The translations under genes were made by a program, and so were the position numbers. Of a stretch of DNA of 64,000 nucleotides, positions 1-11,439 are shown one piece after another. Every line of letters starts with the position of its first letter. Position 1 is the first letter of the stretch. Below the pieces are notes generated by a model, which worked only from the letters and a program-made list of their open reading frames with translations, did not search any database and was not told the origin of the DNA. Source of the DNA: Paramyrothecium sp. XJ0827 (taxonomy: Eukaryota > Ascomycota > Sordariomycetes > Hypocreales > Stachybotryaceae); the NCBI GenBank assembly GCA_020881915.1, contig JAJFPB010000006.1, positions 1,922,001 through 1,986,000 of the forward strand, in the 5' to 3' direction.

Positions 1-643
1 CGATAAACAGTGAAGAAGCGGGCGTTGCCCATGAAGAAGTAGAGGGCTGATACCTATAAAGAATAATTAACAGAGTAGGATTTACCTATCTAAAGTAAAG
101 GAAGGCTTTTGCCTCACATGAGTTAAGAAATGTAACGTTTCGGTCGCAAAAAGGAGTGGTATGATTGACTGAGCCGGACACGTCGGAGTTTCACTTCGCG
201 TTCGGTGTTGCGATCCAGGGGCAGCAATATCGACAATGTTATTGAGCTGGCGAACCCCGTTCGGTCCTTGATGGTGCGGTACCAGGTTCGATGCGCTGGG
301 CGATTGGCAAGGCGTTAGTTCACGAGTGGACGAATACGTGCTTAAGGCGACCTCGGCTTTGCTTACCAGTTGGGACGATAACCTGTACAGGAAAATCGTT
401 TGCCGACAGTTTGAGGAACTGGATTCGTTTCGATAGTCAGCCACCAGCCAGTAGATTCTGTTGGCCAGAGAAAGTAACTCACAAGAAGGACTATGAGGTA
501 CGGGGGTGTATGGATGTGTCGAGCTGCGGCAACGCTGTTGCCGATGATGGTCGGCGGTCGCTGGCCTTGACTTGCCGCCGTCAATGTTAGCAATGGCGAT
601 GCTCATGATTGGAAGGCGGTTACCTTGATGCTCATTCCATCAA
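1..643. other. No supported gene
   Basis: Both strands carry overlapping open frames here (for example 82-606 minus and 291-590 plus). None has a recognisable domain, an intron pattern or convincing codon use, and they overlap each other. I see no RNA gene. The stretch may be the 3' flank of the gene at 644-1219 or part of a gene outside the window. Confidence 0.5.
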
Positions 644-1219
644 TCACTCATCGTCACCATCCTCCTCCTTGTTCAACTCATCTGGGGACTCATCGACTTC
701 CGAAACTGAATCGTAGCCAAACATCGCGTCGTTAGTAGGATTGAAAAACTCCCTTATCTGAGCATCAGTAAGAGGAACCATGAGTTCTGGGGGCCCGTAA
801 AACAGCTCGTCCAAGTACATATTCGGGAGGCCGCGGTACTCTGGTAGGGACTCGGTAACGGTCGGGGGGGATGCTGCGAGGGTGCGTGGAGGGCTTGATT
901 CGGTGTCCGAGGGGAAGAAGTCGGACCATTTGAGAGGAGGTTTGGGACGGTCCAACAACTTCCAACCCTTGATCTCGAGTGCGGGTGCTTCGTCCTTGGC
1001 AACGGCGAGATACTCCACTGCCTCGAGTTCCTCGCCAAAGTGACGGTGATAGACCGTGCCTTGGGCCTCTTCGCCGTCGGGGACTGTTCGGAACAGCACG
1101 ACCGCATCCTCGCCGAGTCCCTGCTTGAGAGCCTCAATCTCGGCATCATTTGGAGAGTCCCCAGACAGATGAAGTGGCTCCAGGGCCTTCGCCAGGTCAA
1201 CGGAAGAGTGGGACGACAT
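644..1219 (-). CDS. Hypothetical acidic protein, 191 aa
   Basis: A single-exon frame on the minus strand. I chose the ATG at 1219 (MSSHSSVDL...). The frame stays open to 1456, but the extra 79 residues are low in acidic residues and read like translated 5' leader. The product is acidic, with a proline/serine-rich middle (about residues 100-130), a conserved-looking segment with LPNMYLDELFYGPPEL, and a tail of Asp/Glu ending DGDDE. There is no signal peptide or membrane segment, and I recognise no catalytic motif. An acidic tail like this is common in chaperone-like or nuclear proteins, but that is only an analogy. Function unknown; the coding call is fairly sure because composition and frame are consistent throughout. 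Confidence 0.6.
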   Translation of the reverse strand: MSSHSSVDLAKALEPLHLSGDSPNDAEIEALKQGLGEDAVVLFRTVPDGEEAQGTVYHRHFGEELEAVEYLAVAKDEAPALEIKGWKLLDRPKPPLKWSDFFPSDTESSPPRTLAASPPTVTESLPEYRGLPNMYLDELFYGPPELMVPLTDAQIREFFNPTNDAMFGYDSVSEVDESPDELNKEEDGDDE

Positions 1220-3243
1220 GCTAGAGCCAAGACGGTCAGTGTTGAAACGCGAGAGAGAATATGTGGGGGCGAGAATGCAACTTGCGTGGCTGATCTTGTT
1301 TCGAAGCGTTGAAGAGATGATTGTTGTGAGAGCGTTTTGTAGTGCTTGCGTTTGTGTTTGTGTTGAGATGAAAATTTGGTGGCCACCACAAGATTTCAGC
1401 GTGACGGATAAGGGCACGCATGACTTGGGCCGCGTCACCTGGCAACTGGCTGCCAACTGTCTGACCTCAAGTGCCTACCCGAGCTGCCGGCCACAACAAT
1501 GGGAGCCTGTTTGAGGCCAGATTAAGGTGCCGATTGCCAACGAGCCGCAAGGGGGCCCAGACACCGTCGCCTGGGCACAGGATGTTCAACACGGCACGAT
1601 GCGTTCGTCAAGGCAGCTGTCGTTAGGAATGATGCATTTGACTGGACTCCTAGTATGCTATGGTAAAAACCCATCCGGACACATTTCCATCTCAGTTGTC
1701 TTCCGTCAAAGAGTCAGACTGAGGTGGTAAGCTGCAGCTCACACGCGGTGTTTTACTTGTCCAGCCGCATCAAGCAAAAGATGTTGCGCAGACACGCCTA
1801 GCACTGGCAACATCCATCTCGAACTATGACATGCCTTGCCATGCCTGCCTTGGTGTTACCCTCTTGGCGGATCTAATAACTCTGTGACTCCGTCGTAATG
1901 GTTTGGAACTCTACCTTCTGCAGAGCGAATCCGTCACGGCCTCCAAGTCAATACCGGGAACGCGAGTTATGTCGTGGTAAGCGGCATTATTTTGTACGTG
2001 TGATTCATCACGGTTGACAAGGAACCATAGTGTAGTATCGGCCGTATCAATAGTATCGTCTATCCGCTTTCATCGGTTTAAAAACCAAGGGCCACATTGA
2101 CGCTACTACTCAGTCAAGCGGCGACCAAAAATGCGCGGCCTACAGAATTAAAGGTTGGAAATAAATAGTGGATAATAAAAAATCTGAAAAGCTTTAAATA
2201 CCTATTAACCATCTATTAAATTTCGCAGGTTTGTCTATTATTTTACTTATTTTATTTACTCTTTATATGTATAAATCTTGATTAATAATACAGGCTAGAG
2301 TAACCACTCATCTTACTGTCTGTCGTAGATTCCTAGTTTTACGATACCGTTTATTTTTGTTAACCGCTTGCCATCATCCCATTACAGTAGAGCGTGACCC
2401 CATGCTTCGATTCGGCTCCAGTGAACCCGGGGTTCGGTGCGGCGCGGCGCCGAACAAGTTGCTCATATTGAGAGGCGGTGTCGTGGAAATCGGGGGGCTG
2501 CCGCAGTACAGAACGGTGGGACGACCGCCGAGTCCCTTGCATCCCAACGCCATCTAGCACAAGGGTCAATTACTGATCCGAAGTCGGATATGCACGATCC
2601 TCTTTCAATCCTGGTAGCGAGAACGAGGAACCTGGCCGCAAGAGAGGAACATGACCGCGGGATTTACAGCACCCCCGAGATGCATGAGCCCATTCCGGTG
2701 GCTGGGCGGATGAGCCCGTGTTGCTTTCCGCGGCCTCAAGTCCCTTGTGCAGGATGCGTCAACAGAGACACCTTTCGTACTTTTACACAGCGACTTCTCA
2801 CGGTAATCAGTCTCACTCCCAGGCCCAACGATGCTCGAGCCTCGCCAACGGACAAGAATTGACCTGACTTTGAAGGACGGAGAAAGATGGGGCCAGACGA
2901 CAAAGCTGGTCTAGCTTTCCGGGAGATGACCGAAGGTGTATGGCAGAGGTTCCCCATTATCTTATCAGATCGATGAGATCCTGTCCAGACCCTGCGTCCA
3001 GCCCATCTAGCGTGGTCACGATACTACCTCCCCAATTAAGACGTCTTGGCGGTGGACACAATACGATGTGAGCACTACTTACTTTCGGGGCCATGCTGTC
3101 CCGAATACGCAGAACGGCTTGTCGCCGCAGTTCATGCCCACTTTGCCTGCTTCAATAAATAGACCCGAGCCAGCCGTTGAGCGTCATGCATCCATCTGGC
3201 ATTCCACCCTCCTGCGTTCTGGAAGACAGCAGACGCCTCCACC
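1220..3243. other. Gene-free spacer with AT-rich island
   Basis: No convincing gene. About 2140-2350 is strongly AT-rich (runs of AATAAA-like sequence) and is followed abruptly by a GC-rich stretch from about 2395. Open frames near 2357-2862 overlap on both strands and carry no domain. The last few hundred bases should hold the promoter of the protease starting at 3244. I see no TATA box clear enough to mark. Confidence 0.5.
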
Positions 3244-6200
3244 ATGGTGACCAGGATCGTGCAAGTCTTGGCGGCCGCGAGCACCCTGATTGGTTCAGGC
3301 CTCGGCTTCAGGCCTTTGCCGGATCCTAATACGATTCAGAACAGCACTCTTGGTCTTGGTGGCCCGACCCGTTTCGTTGTCGAGTTCTCCGAGTCGGGCT
3401 CCTCCAAGTTCAGGAAGCGCGATGGCTCACCTGTAGGTCTCCCTGGTCAATTGGTGAATTCCATGAAGCTAATCTGCCAAGGACACGGAGGGCTTCTACG
3501 AACAAGTGGCCAAGGATACGGGATCCGAAGTCGTTCCCGGCTTGGAGTTGACGTCGGAGATCTTCCATGGCACCTCCTTCACCATTGCCAATGCCAGCAA
3601 CGAGGTTCTGAATGCCATTGAGTCTCTTCCAGAAGTGGAACATATTTGGCCCATTTCAAGGTTCAGTCTTCCCATTCAGCCTCGTAGTAATGAGACGTCT
3701 CAAGAAAGCGGATGGGACTTTTCCCTCTGGCACCCGCACCTCCTCACCAATGTCCTCGACGCCCATGAAATGGGTCTTGATGGCAGTGGCGTTTTAGTGG
3801 CCGTCGTGGACACTGGAATTGACTATAGACACCCTGCACTGGGAGGTGGAATCGGCCCGGGGTTCAGGGTCGAGGGCGGTTGGGATTTCGTTGGCCCCGA
3901 CTGGGATCCGGCTCGACCAGATGAAGTCTCTCCGAACGATGACCCGATGGATTGCCAAGGTCACGGCACACATGTGGCAGGAATCCTGGGCAGCAACTGG
4001 AAGGAATTGCCAGGCGTCGCACCCAACGTCCGCATGAGGGCGTACAAGGTCTTCTCGTGCGCCGAATTCACCTTTGAGGACATTATTGCCCAAGGATTCC
4101 TGCGAGCGTACGAAGAAGGCGCCGACATCATCTCGGGGTCCCTCGGCTCCGACAGAGGCTTTGCCGAGTCTCTCATTGCTACTGTGATTACCAGGATTGT
4201 TGAAAAGGGCACGTTCGTGGTGACTGCAGCCGGAAATTCAGGAATTCAGGGTAAGGAAACCATGGCGCACGATCGATCCCTCTGATCTGATGAGCGATGG
4301 AGCTGACACGGAGACAAGGCCCCTATTTTACTAGTAACACTGCCAACAGCTATGGTGGCCTCGCTGTTGGGAGTGCTACAGTAAAGCACCAGCTTGCCTA
4401 CGAGATTACCGCAAGATCGAGCAGTGGCGAATCCCGCGTTATGGTGAGTTCTTTCTTGCTACTTTGGTTGTCAATGTAGCTAATGTTCGGAAATCCAGGA
4501 ATACGTTGCGAGCGATTCTCGACCGTGGAACAGGACCGGCAACTTCACAGTCTTGATGCCCCGTGTTCCTCGGGATTTCAATATTTGCCTGCAAGACCTC
4601 CCAAGCGACTTCACTGTTCCGGCTGACGATATTGTGTTGCTACCGTACGCAAATCTACTTCGCCAACTCCCACGCCCAATGGATCGACCCGCTGACTTGT
4701 GATAGGCGAGGATGGGCTTTGCCCGGTTGCGACGAGAACTGGGGGTACCTGGACACCATTTTCATGGGAGTGGCGAACTGGGTCATGTACTATAATTACC
4801 CCAATATCAGTTACGAGACCCCAGAGCGAGTTGTCTACAGGGATGACCAGGCCGAAGGATGTAAGTCGTCGAGACGTATCCCACGATGCGGGATGATCTA
4901 AAGAGAGCCCAGCAGCTAATGCATGCAGTCGCGTCCTTGAACTACGAGGACGGCATCTGGCTCGAAGAACAGGACGAGGCCGGCCACAGCCTCCACTTTG
5001 AGTTCAGCGAGGTGGTCAAGGTCACAGACAAGTCGGCAGCTTTTGTCAGTGACTTCAGCTCCTGGGGCACGACGCTAGATGCGAGGTTGAAGCCCGAGAT
5101 TTCCGGTCCAGGTAACACTCGAGTCGAGTCTCATCGCATGAGAAGGCCGCCACTAATTGTATCCAGGCTACGAAGTTCTTTCCACGTTCGTCTGGGATAT
5201 CATCGATTTCTTGCCCATGTCCGGAACCAGCATGGCTACACCTTATGTGAGTCCGAGTCAAGCTGAACTGGTTTCCTACGTCTGACACAAATCAAAAGAT
5301 TGCAGGAGTCGCCGCTTTGTTCTTCCAATCTGTTGGTGGCAGGTCCAAGATCTGTGGCAATCCTGCTGCCGTCGCCCATCAGCGTATTGTCGCCAGCGGT
5401 CAATCGATTGGCAATTTCAACTTGACCGATTTCGGGGGGTATGTCATCTTTTCCAATGACCTGCCTTGCACTTCCTGACAGCAACCCAGTGCCATTGGCC
5501 AGCAAGGAGCAGGCCTCGTGGACGCACTCAAGGTCATCAACTACACGTCGACAATCTCGCCTGTCGTCATCCACTTGAACGACACCACGTATTTCCAAGG
5601 GGTTCACACGATCGAGATCAAGAACCGCGCCAACGTCGATGTGACGTACGAGATCAGCCACGAGCACAGCTCCACGGTTCGCAGTCGCGAGCTCGCCGAT
5701 GCCTACATTGACAATTTCCCGATCCTAAAGACGGATCAGGGTTTGGCCTCGGTCGAGCTGTCCACAACCAAGATCACCGTCCCGGCCAAGGGGAAAGCCA
5801 GCTTTACTGCTACCTTCCAGGAGCCAACAGACATCGACCCGATGGTTCTCGCCCAGTACGGCGGCTACATCCACATCGTTGGGTCCAACGGCGAGGCTCT
5901 CAAGGCTACCTATCTAGGTAAGATATAGAAAATTGAGCATACAGTGTTCAAGCGGTCATACTAAAACGACTATCAGGTATCAAGGGCTCGCTGGGAGAAG
6001 CCCAGGTCTGGGAAACGCAGCACGGGGTCCCCATCTTTTTGGACGCCGACAACAAACAGTTCGAAAGCGGTCGAGTATTCCCATTCCCGACCTTGCCTGT
6101 GCTTTACTTTAACGTACTTTGGTCGTCTCGAGAGTTCAGCTTTGATGTAAGCAGTTCATCTTCCCTTGGAGTGCCCCCGTAAGGAGTCGTGTCTAACTTT

Positions 6201-6512
6201 CGCCAGGTTGTTCGGGCCGACTGGGAGCCGTCGGATTGGGTCTACCCACCTGTCCCTGGCTCGAACAAGTTTGTCGGGTCGACCGTGTATGACGACTTTG
6301 GATTCCCCATTTCCTTTCCGCAAAAGCTGTCTCAACGCATGCCTTTCAACCTGCTCCTGACGCCCCTGCCCCAGTACTCTCATGGAGCGCCGATCGAGAG
6401 TGGAGAATACCGGATCCTCTCGCGGTACTTGAGGACATATGGTGACTATGATAATGTTGACGATTGGGTGATCCGCTTGTCCAACACTTTTATTGTTGGC
6501 GAAGCAGAGTGA
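3244..6512 (+). CDS. Secreted subtilisin-like serine protease (S8)
   Basis: Predicted exons: 3244-3432, 3482-4250, 4319-4443, 4499-4644, 4706-4860, 4929-5111, 5167-5246, 5299-5438, 5490-5917, 5977-6146, 6207-6512. They give 896 aa and all phases agree. The N-terminus is a hydrophobic signal-like stretch. An I9-like propeptide (FYEQV segment) follows. The catalytic triad is visible: Asp173 in VVDTGID, His224 in GHGTHVAG and Ser544 in GTSMATP. A long insert between His and Ser matches where large subtilases carry a PA domain. The C-terminus (from about residue 600) looks like the Fn3-like domain of Vpr/C5a-peptidase-type subtilases. It probably degrades extracellular protein. Several introns end in AAG rather than the usual YAG, so those borders need cDNA. 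Family certain, substrate unknown. Confidence 0.9.
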
Positions 6513-7050
6513 TCGATGGGATTATTGGATACTTGGTCTGAAGCTCTTTTGTCTCCAGAAACCCTTCTACGGCATGTTTTTTGGCACAGGTTCTTGCGCG
6601 ATTAATTTAGAAACTAGTAGTTCTCCGAGGCAGTGCTTCTATGATCAACCAATCGTATCCTCGTTTTCCACTCAATACTCTTCCCGTCCCGTACAGCCAT
6701 GATTTATGCTATGCAACTTGGACACTATCACGAAGAGGACAGTAGAAATAAGAAGGAATTTCTTTCTGTTTTGTAGTAAAACAATTATTTCTTCCTTTCA
6801 AAATTAGTTCAAAAAGCTGTGAAAGTTTGAGGATTTAGCTCTCCTCCCTGGAGTAAAAAGAGATTGAGTTGGATTCTCCCTGGATGTTTTGAAACTTTAC
6901 TCGCTCTTAACAGACAGTCTTAAAATCCAAACGCCTTCCTCCTTTCTCCCTCTTTATTTTTCCTTCTTTATCGAATCATCGCTGCACACATCTCTCCATT
7001 GACGATTTCCCTCCTTTTCCGACCTCTAGCAACTCAGGTACCCCTTCAAC
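6513..7050. other. Intergenic spacer
   Basis: Terminator region of the protease and upstream region of the HNH gene. There are pyrimidine-rich runs before 7051 (CTCCTTTCTCCCTC), typical of fungal promoters. No gene seen. Confidence 0.5.
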
Positions 7051-8325
7051 ATGGCGAGATCGTTTTACGCCCAGCTGCAGGCTTGCCTCACCCGATGCGC
7101 GGGCTATAAATTCACAGACACCGGAATACTCGAGCCGTCCCAAAACGTGCCTGAACCCGAAATCGAAAGGCCTCAGGAGGTTATACCCATGGACGAGTAC
7201 GAGCGTCGCGTCTCTCTCATCTCCGACATTATCGTCAGTCAACGGATTGCACGCAAGGAGCCTACCTGGAGCCTCACAGCAATTCAATTTTCTGTACTTC
7301 TGGCAATGCCCCTCAGTAGCCTAGAAGGCGTACAACCAGGGGTGCAAGGTGCCGCCCAATTGCAGCCGCCCTTGAATTCAACGGGTCAACTGTTCGCCCA
7401 TTGTAAGTACAATACCTTTCCAGTCATCTTCAACTATGAGGCTAATATCTTTTCAGTTTTTCAACGAGCGAAAGCATTTGGTGTAGCAGCTTCACAGGCG
7501 TCGCTTTCGTCGCAGGCATCGCATGGGTCCGCAAGTGGGACGTCTGCAAAAAGCCAGAAAGGAACCAGAACAGCCACGGAAGTACAAAAATGCAAAGAAC
7601 ACGACAGACACCGCTGTGTCATTACGGGCTCTTCACACCCACATGCTTGCCATATTGTCCCTTTCACCTGGAACAGCACGGACAAACACCTCAAAACCGC
7701 CAACCAAGTCCAGTGGGCGATGCTTCAGTTCCTTTCACCCTCGTTTAACGACCCGATCGCGTTTACCCTGTCCAGCGAAATAAAGGCATCAGACAAAGCC
7801 TGGAATATGATTTGCCTATCTCCTCAGCTCCACGAGTGGTGGGGTTACGGCTACTTCGGCCTCAAATGGCTTGGGTGCACACCTCTACCTGAGAAACCAA
7901 GCCTGTCTAAAGTTAAGCTGCAGTTCGTTTGGATGCCACGCAGCACATCTCGAGATGCATCACGTACCATCGACTTCGAGCAACAGAAAGACCCCCAAAA
8001 CAGACTTCTATCTCAGCTCAAACATGTGTACGGCGGTGAGCCCTTGAATGGCTGTGATAAAAAGTGCAAGCACTGTGCCGAGATGAAAAGAGTCAAGGCA
8101 CACGGGATGCACCAAGAACACAAGGTTGTATCTGGCCTTGCTATTCGAGTGGTTCGGAACACAAAGGATATCGCTGCCTTCCGGACCATGATTCAAATCC
8201 GATGGGCTGCTGTCTGCGCAGGTGCTATTTCGGGAGCAGTTCAAGCCCCAGAGCTGCTACAAGATATATATGAAGACGAAACCTATTTGGATTTTCTTAT
8301 TGTAAGGCGGCTAGATAATATATAA
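7051..8325 (+). CDS. HNH-nuclease domain protein
   Basis: The frame is open from the ATG at 7051 to 8325 (424 aa). An intron is very likely at 7403-7456: it starts GTAAGT, contains GCTAAT and ends TTTTCAG. It is 54 bases long with no stop, so both spliced (406 aa) and unspliced products stay in frame. The N-terminal half has a serine/alanine-rich linker. The second half holds an HNH_2-type core: RCVITG, then HACHIVPF, then NMICLSPQLHEWW. These are the Cys, His and Asn-His positions expected of this fungal HNH family. Such proteins are common in ascomycetes and their role is mostly unknown. A cysteine cluster CDKKCKHC lies near the C-terminus. No signal peptide. Domain call is good; biological role is open. 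Confidence 0.8.
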   Translation: MARSFYAQLQACLTRCAGYKFTDTGILEPSQNVPEPEIERPQEVIPMDEYERRVSLISDIIVSQRIARKEPTWSLTAIQFSVLLAMPLSSLEGVQPGVQGAAQLQPPLNSTGQLFAHCKYNTFPVIFNYEANIFSVFQRAKAFGVAASQASLSSQASHGSASGTSAKSQKGTRTATEVQKCKEHDRHRCVITGSSHPHACHIVPFTWNSTDKHLKTANQVQWAMLQFLSPSFNDPIAFTLSSEIKASDKAWNMICLSPQLHEWWGYGYFGLKWLGCTPLPEKPSLSKVKLQFVWMPRSTSRDASRTIDFEQQKDPQNRLLSQLKHVYGGEPLNGCDKKCKHCAEMKRVKAHGMHQEHKVVSGLAIRVVRNTKDIAAFRTMIQIRWAAVCAGAISGAVQAPELLQDIYEDETYLDFLIVRRLDNI

Positions 8326-9201
8326 GAAAGAATATTTATTTTATTCTTATTTTTCTCTAACAATAGTAAGTAACCAAATTGAAGGTATAAGTGTGGATAT
8401 CTAAACTAACGGATCAACATATGGATGAACAGGCATTTATTGCAGATAGCTGCTACTAGAGAGGGTGATGGTGTCATGCGACAAGGTCTTTGAGCAAAGG
8501 CTTAGCCATCTACGCACTTCGAAATCCAAGGAATCTCTTGTATGTAGGTAAAATACCTAGCAGCACACCCACCGTATTTTGAAAAGAAATAAAACAGTAA
8601 TATTGCCGTTTTAATCACTAAAGAGACTGACCGTAATCGTAACCAGTGATCAAAACGGTGATATTAGTGTTTTATCCCTGACGAGACACCAGGGGGTGGG
8701 CTCGTAGGTATCTTAAGTTAGTCAGAAGGACTTGGCGCTCTCACATAATGCCTGTGGACGACATCTACGTCGACCTACCTAAGTACTCGCATTAGTTCAA
8801 GCATACAACAGGGCTACCTCGTGACTTGGCGCAGGATAAACGTGTCTCCACGAAGGTATGGTCGGCATATCAGGTCTCTACAGCTAAGAAAGCCTACGCG
8901 AGTGGCAGGGACGATGGGAAATATCTTGTGTGATGCGGTCACGTTCGAGTCGCCCGTCGCTGGAATTGAGCTTCCACGCATGAGCCCAGACCACCAGTCA
9001 CTCCACGGACATGCAAACACACATCATGAAAGAGCCATGTCAATTAATCATTAATCCCAAACCCCACGCAAATGCCTATCAAACCCATCCCAACTCCCGT
9101 CCTCAATGCTTGCGAACCTGATCATACACGAACGCAGTACAAGACAACCCAAGATTCGCCCAGGAATATGTGCGAGAGACTGATTACTCTGTGACTGTTC
9201 C
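8326..9201. other. Gene-free spacer, AT-rich at its left end
   Basis: About 8325-8620 is AT-rich. It contains two similar short phrases (AACAGTAATATTGCCGTTTT near 8591 and AACGGTGATATTAGTGTTTT near 8655), an imperfect local duplication. No gene recognised. Confidence 0.45.
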
Positions 9202-11439
9202 CTAGTACTCCTCTTCGAGGCCGTACTCTGCATCCATGTCCGGGTTGTCGTCCTCGTCGTACCCACCGTCGAACTCCCCATCCCCCGCAAGCCGTTGCTG
9301 TCGTGCGTCAAAATCCTCCGTCTCGTCAAAGTCCTCTTCCTCCTCCACGGCAGCCGTGTCGTCGCCGGCGACGCTCTCCTCGGGCGCTTCGCTCGCGTCG
9401 TCCTCTCCAAAGGTGCTCCCGGCGACACTGGTCTTGCGACTCGTCGCCGCGGAACCCAGGCCACCCGCAGTCACGTCGAAGATGCTGCGGATCGCGTCGT
9501 AGTTGATCCTCTTGGACCACGCGCGGTCCTTGGCGACGTTGATGGCCGCCTCGGCCGCGGACGAGGCGGGGCTTGTCTGGCCCTCGCCCATGCGGGCTCG
9601 CTTGCGCCGCTTGCGTGTCTGCTTCGGTCGCTCGGCTTCTACCTTTCTGCGGAAGACCTTCTCTTGGTGTTGGCGGAGCCACTCTTTGTTCTGGTTGACC
9701 CAAATCACCTCCTTGATACGCGCCTCCTCTGGAGACAACAGACAGTTGATGACCTCCGGGTCGTCGGCGAATTCGTCCTCGGTAACGTCCGCCGCCATCG
9801 AGACTTCCTTTTGTGGTCGCTGCTTGAGCGCCCAGACGCTGTGAATCCGCGCACGTTGCTCGGCATTCGAATAGGCCATCGCGTGCTCGTATGTCAAAGG
9901 ATCGTTGAAGATCTCTTCAATCTGGCCCTCCAGCTCCTGTTCATCATTTTCCCATTCTGCGTTGATCGGCAGCTGGGCCTTGGCGCTACCGCGACCTCGT
10001 CCCTTCTTCTGCGGGTCCTGGCCGTCCGCGGCATCGACCTCGTCGTCGATGGCGTCGCCGAATTCGTGTGCTAGTTGGTCCAAGGACTTTTCAGTGTTGA
10101 CCTCTTCGTCTGTGCTTTCTGGGTTCGTCGATGGCATGTTCGATATTTGCGATGGAAGCATCGGAATAATGAAGCCGTCCTCGTCTCGCCGATACTTGAT
10201 AGGCGGAATAGCCGAAAGATCTGCACCACCTTCTGCCAGTCTCTTCATGCGGTCGGCGGCAGCGACGACCTCGGTGTCGTCAAGAGTCTCACCCTCCACC
10301 GGTTGGCTCCTCTTCCGCTTTCGCGACTTCTCCTCGGCAGCCTTTCTGTACTCTTCCGTCGTGCGGTAGAATGATGGTGGGTCGTGCGAGCTCTCGAGAA
10401 AGTCTTGCTTGAGGAAGTCCTCGACGGACATGCGACTCGATTCTGTGACCTTGAACTCCTGCAGTCGGTTCTGGATGGTGTGGTTGGTGACCTTGACGAT
10501 ATAAACAATCTCGCGAACGGTCCGTCGGTAGTTGTGCATGCGAGCGGCCATGAGCAGGCAGGCGCCGCAGATGCCTGATGGACGGCGACCCATGACCATC
10601 CAATCCCGGCTCATGCGCTTGACGAGGCGGACAGCATCCTCGGCGACGCGTGCGGTGTCTTGGTGGAACTCCATCTTCGTGGCGAAGCGCCAAATGAGAT
10701 CCTCGGGGTAGACAGGAATAAGGCCGTCGTTGCCAATCGGGACAACCTCGTTGAGTTTCTTGAAGATGCGGCCGAGCTTGAAAACATTGACCTGCACAAG
10801 ATCGGCAAGATCGATGAGCATGACTTTGCAGGGGGGGCTGGCACGACAGGCAGCGTACAGGCAGACGGCTGCGACGCTAGCGAGCGTGCGACCTTGGATG
10901 AAGTTGGCGCTCGAGGCGAGTTTGAAGACCTGCGTGCCGGCGGTGACCATGGTGTCGCTGACGTTGAGCTGCTGGGCGTAACCCTGCATCAAGCCCTTTG
11001 CCTCACGAATGCTCTTTTCGCGGTCCTCTGAGCCACCGACCCTCCTGAATGCGGGACCAATGCTCCGGACGCCGCCCTGGTCGGCCGCGACAAAGGCACC
11101 CTGGACCATGGCGGCACCCGACGATGTCTCGCCGAACTGGACCTCGGCGACGATGTTGCTGTCATCGGCAACACGACCGCAGGTCTGACAGGTACCGTCG
11201 ACGACATTGGGCTTGGGACAGGCCTTGTTGGGACAGCGCTGACGAGGCGGGACGGCGACGGTGCCGGACCGGTTGGCCGCCGACGAGGCAGAGTGGGAAG
11301 ATTGTTGCTGGGCGGCAGCGGCTGCTTGGCGACGTTCCTCGCGTTCGCGAAGAGCGCGGATGGGATTAGGCCTGGCGAAGCGAGGTTTCTGAGAGCCAGA
11401 GGGCTGCGGCCTCTTGGCGGAGGAGAGAAACGAGGACAT
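9202..11439 (-). CDS. brf1: TFIIIB subunit Brf1
   Basis: An intronless frame of 745 aa starting at the ATG at 11439. Brf1 is the TFIIB-related subunit of TFIIIB and recruits RNA polymerase III to tRNA and 5S genes. In order: a basic, Ala/Gln-rich N-terminal extension; a zinc ribbon with Cys69, Cys74, Cys84 and Cys87 (the CQTC pair is typical); two cyclin-like repeats at roughly residues 130-310 (QGRTLASVAAVCLYAACR in the first, RRPSGICGACLLMAAR in the second); then the charged Brf1-specific C-terminal region, ending in a highly acidic tail. The N-terminal extension of about 65 residues before the zinc ribbon is longer than in yeast Brf1, where the ribbon sits at the very start. The gene should be essential. 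Long antisense frames across it are shadows. Confidence 0.95.
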   Translation of the reverse strand: MSSFLSSAKRPQPSGSQKPRFARPNPIRALREREERRQAAAAAQQQSSHSASSAANRSGTVAVPPRQRCPNKACPKPNVVDGTCQTCGRVADDSNIVAEVQFGETSSGAAMVQGAFVAADQGGVRSIGPAFRRVGGSEDREKSIREAKGLMQGYAQQLNVSDTMVTAGTQVFKLASSANFIQGRTLASVAAVCLYAACRASPPCKVMLIDLADLVQVNVFKLGRIFKKLNEVVPIGNDGLIPVYPEDLIWRFATKMEFHQDTARVAEDAVRLVKRMSRDWMVMGRRPSGICGACLLMAARMHNYRRTVREIVYIVKVTNHTIQNRLQEFKVTESSRMSVEDFLKQDFLESSHDPPSFYRTTEEYRKAAEEKSRKRKRSQPVEGETLDDTEVVAAADRMKRLAEGGADLSAIPPIKYRRDEDGFIIPMLPSQISNMPSTNPESTDEEVNTEKSLDQLAHEFGDAIDDEVDAADGQDPQKKGRGRGSAKAQLPINAEWENDEQELEGQIEEIFNDPLTYEHAMAYSNAEQRARIHSVWALKQRPQKEVSMAADVTEDEFADDPEVINCLLSPEEARIKEVIWVNQNKEWLRQHQEKVFRRKVEAERPKQTRKRRKRARMGEGQTSPASSAAEAAINVAKDRAWSKRINYDAIRSIFDVTAGGLGSAATSRKTSVAGSTFGEDDASEAPEESVAGDDTAAVEEEEDFDETEDFDARQQRLAGDGEFDGGYDEDDNPDMDAEYGLEEEY

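Noticed and set aside
82..606. 174-aa minus-strand frame at the window start
   Set aside because: No domain, no consistent composition, and overlapped by plus-strand frames of similar quality.
9295..10074. 259-aa plus-strand frame across BRF1
   Set aside because: Antisense shadow of the BRF1 C-terminal coding sequence.
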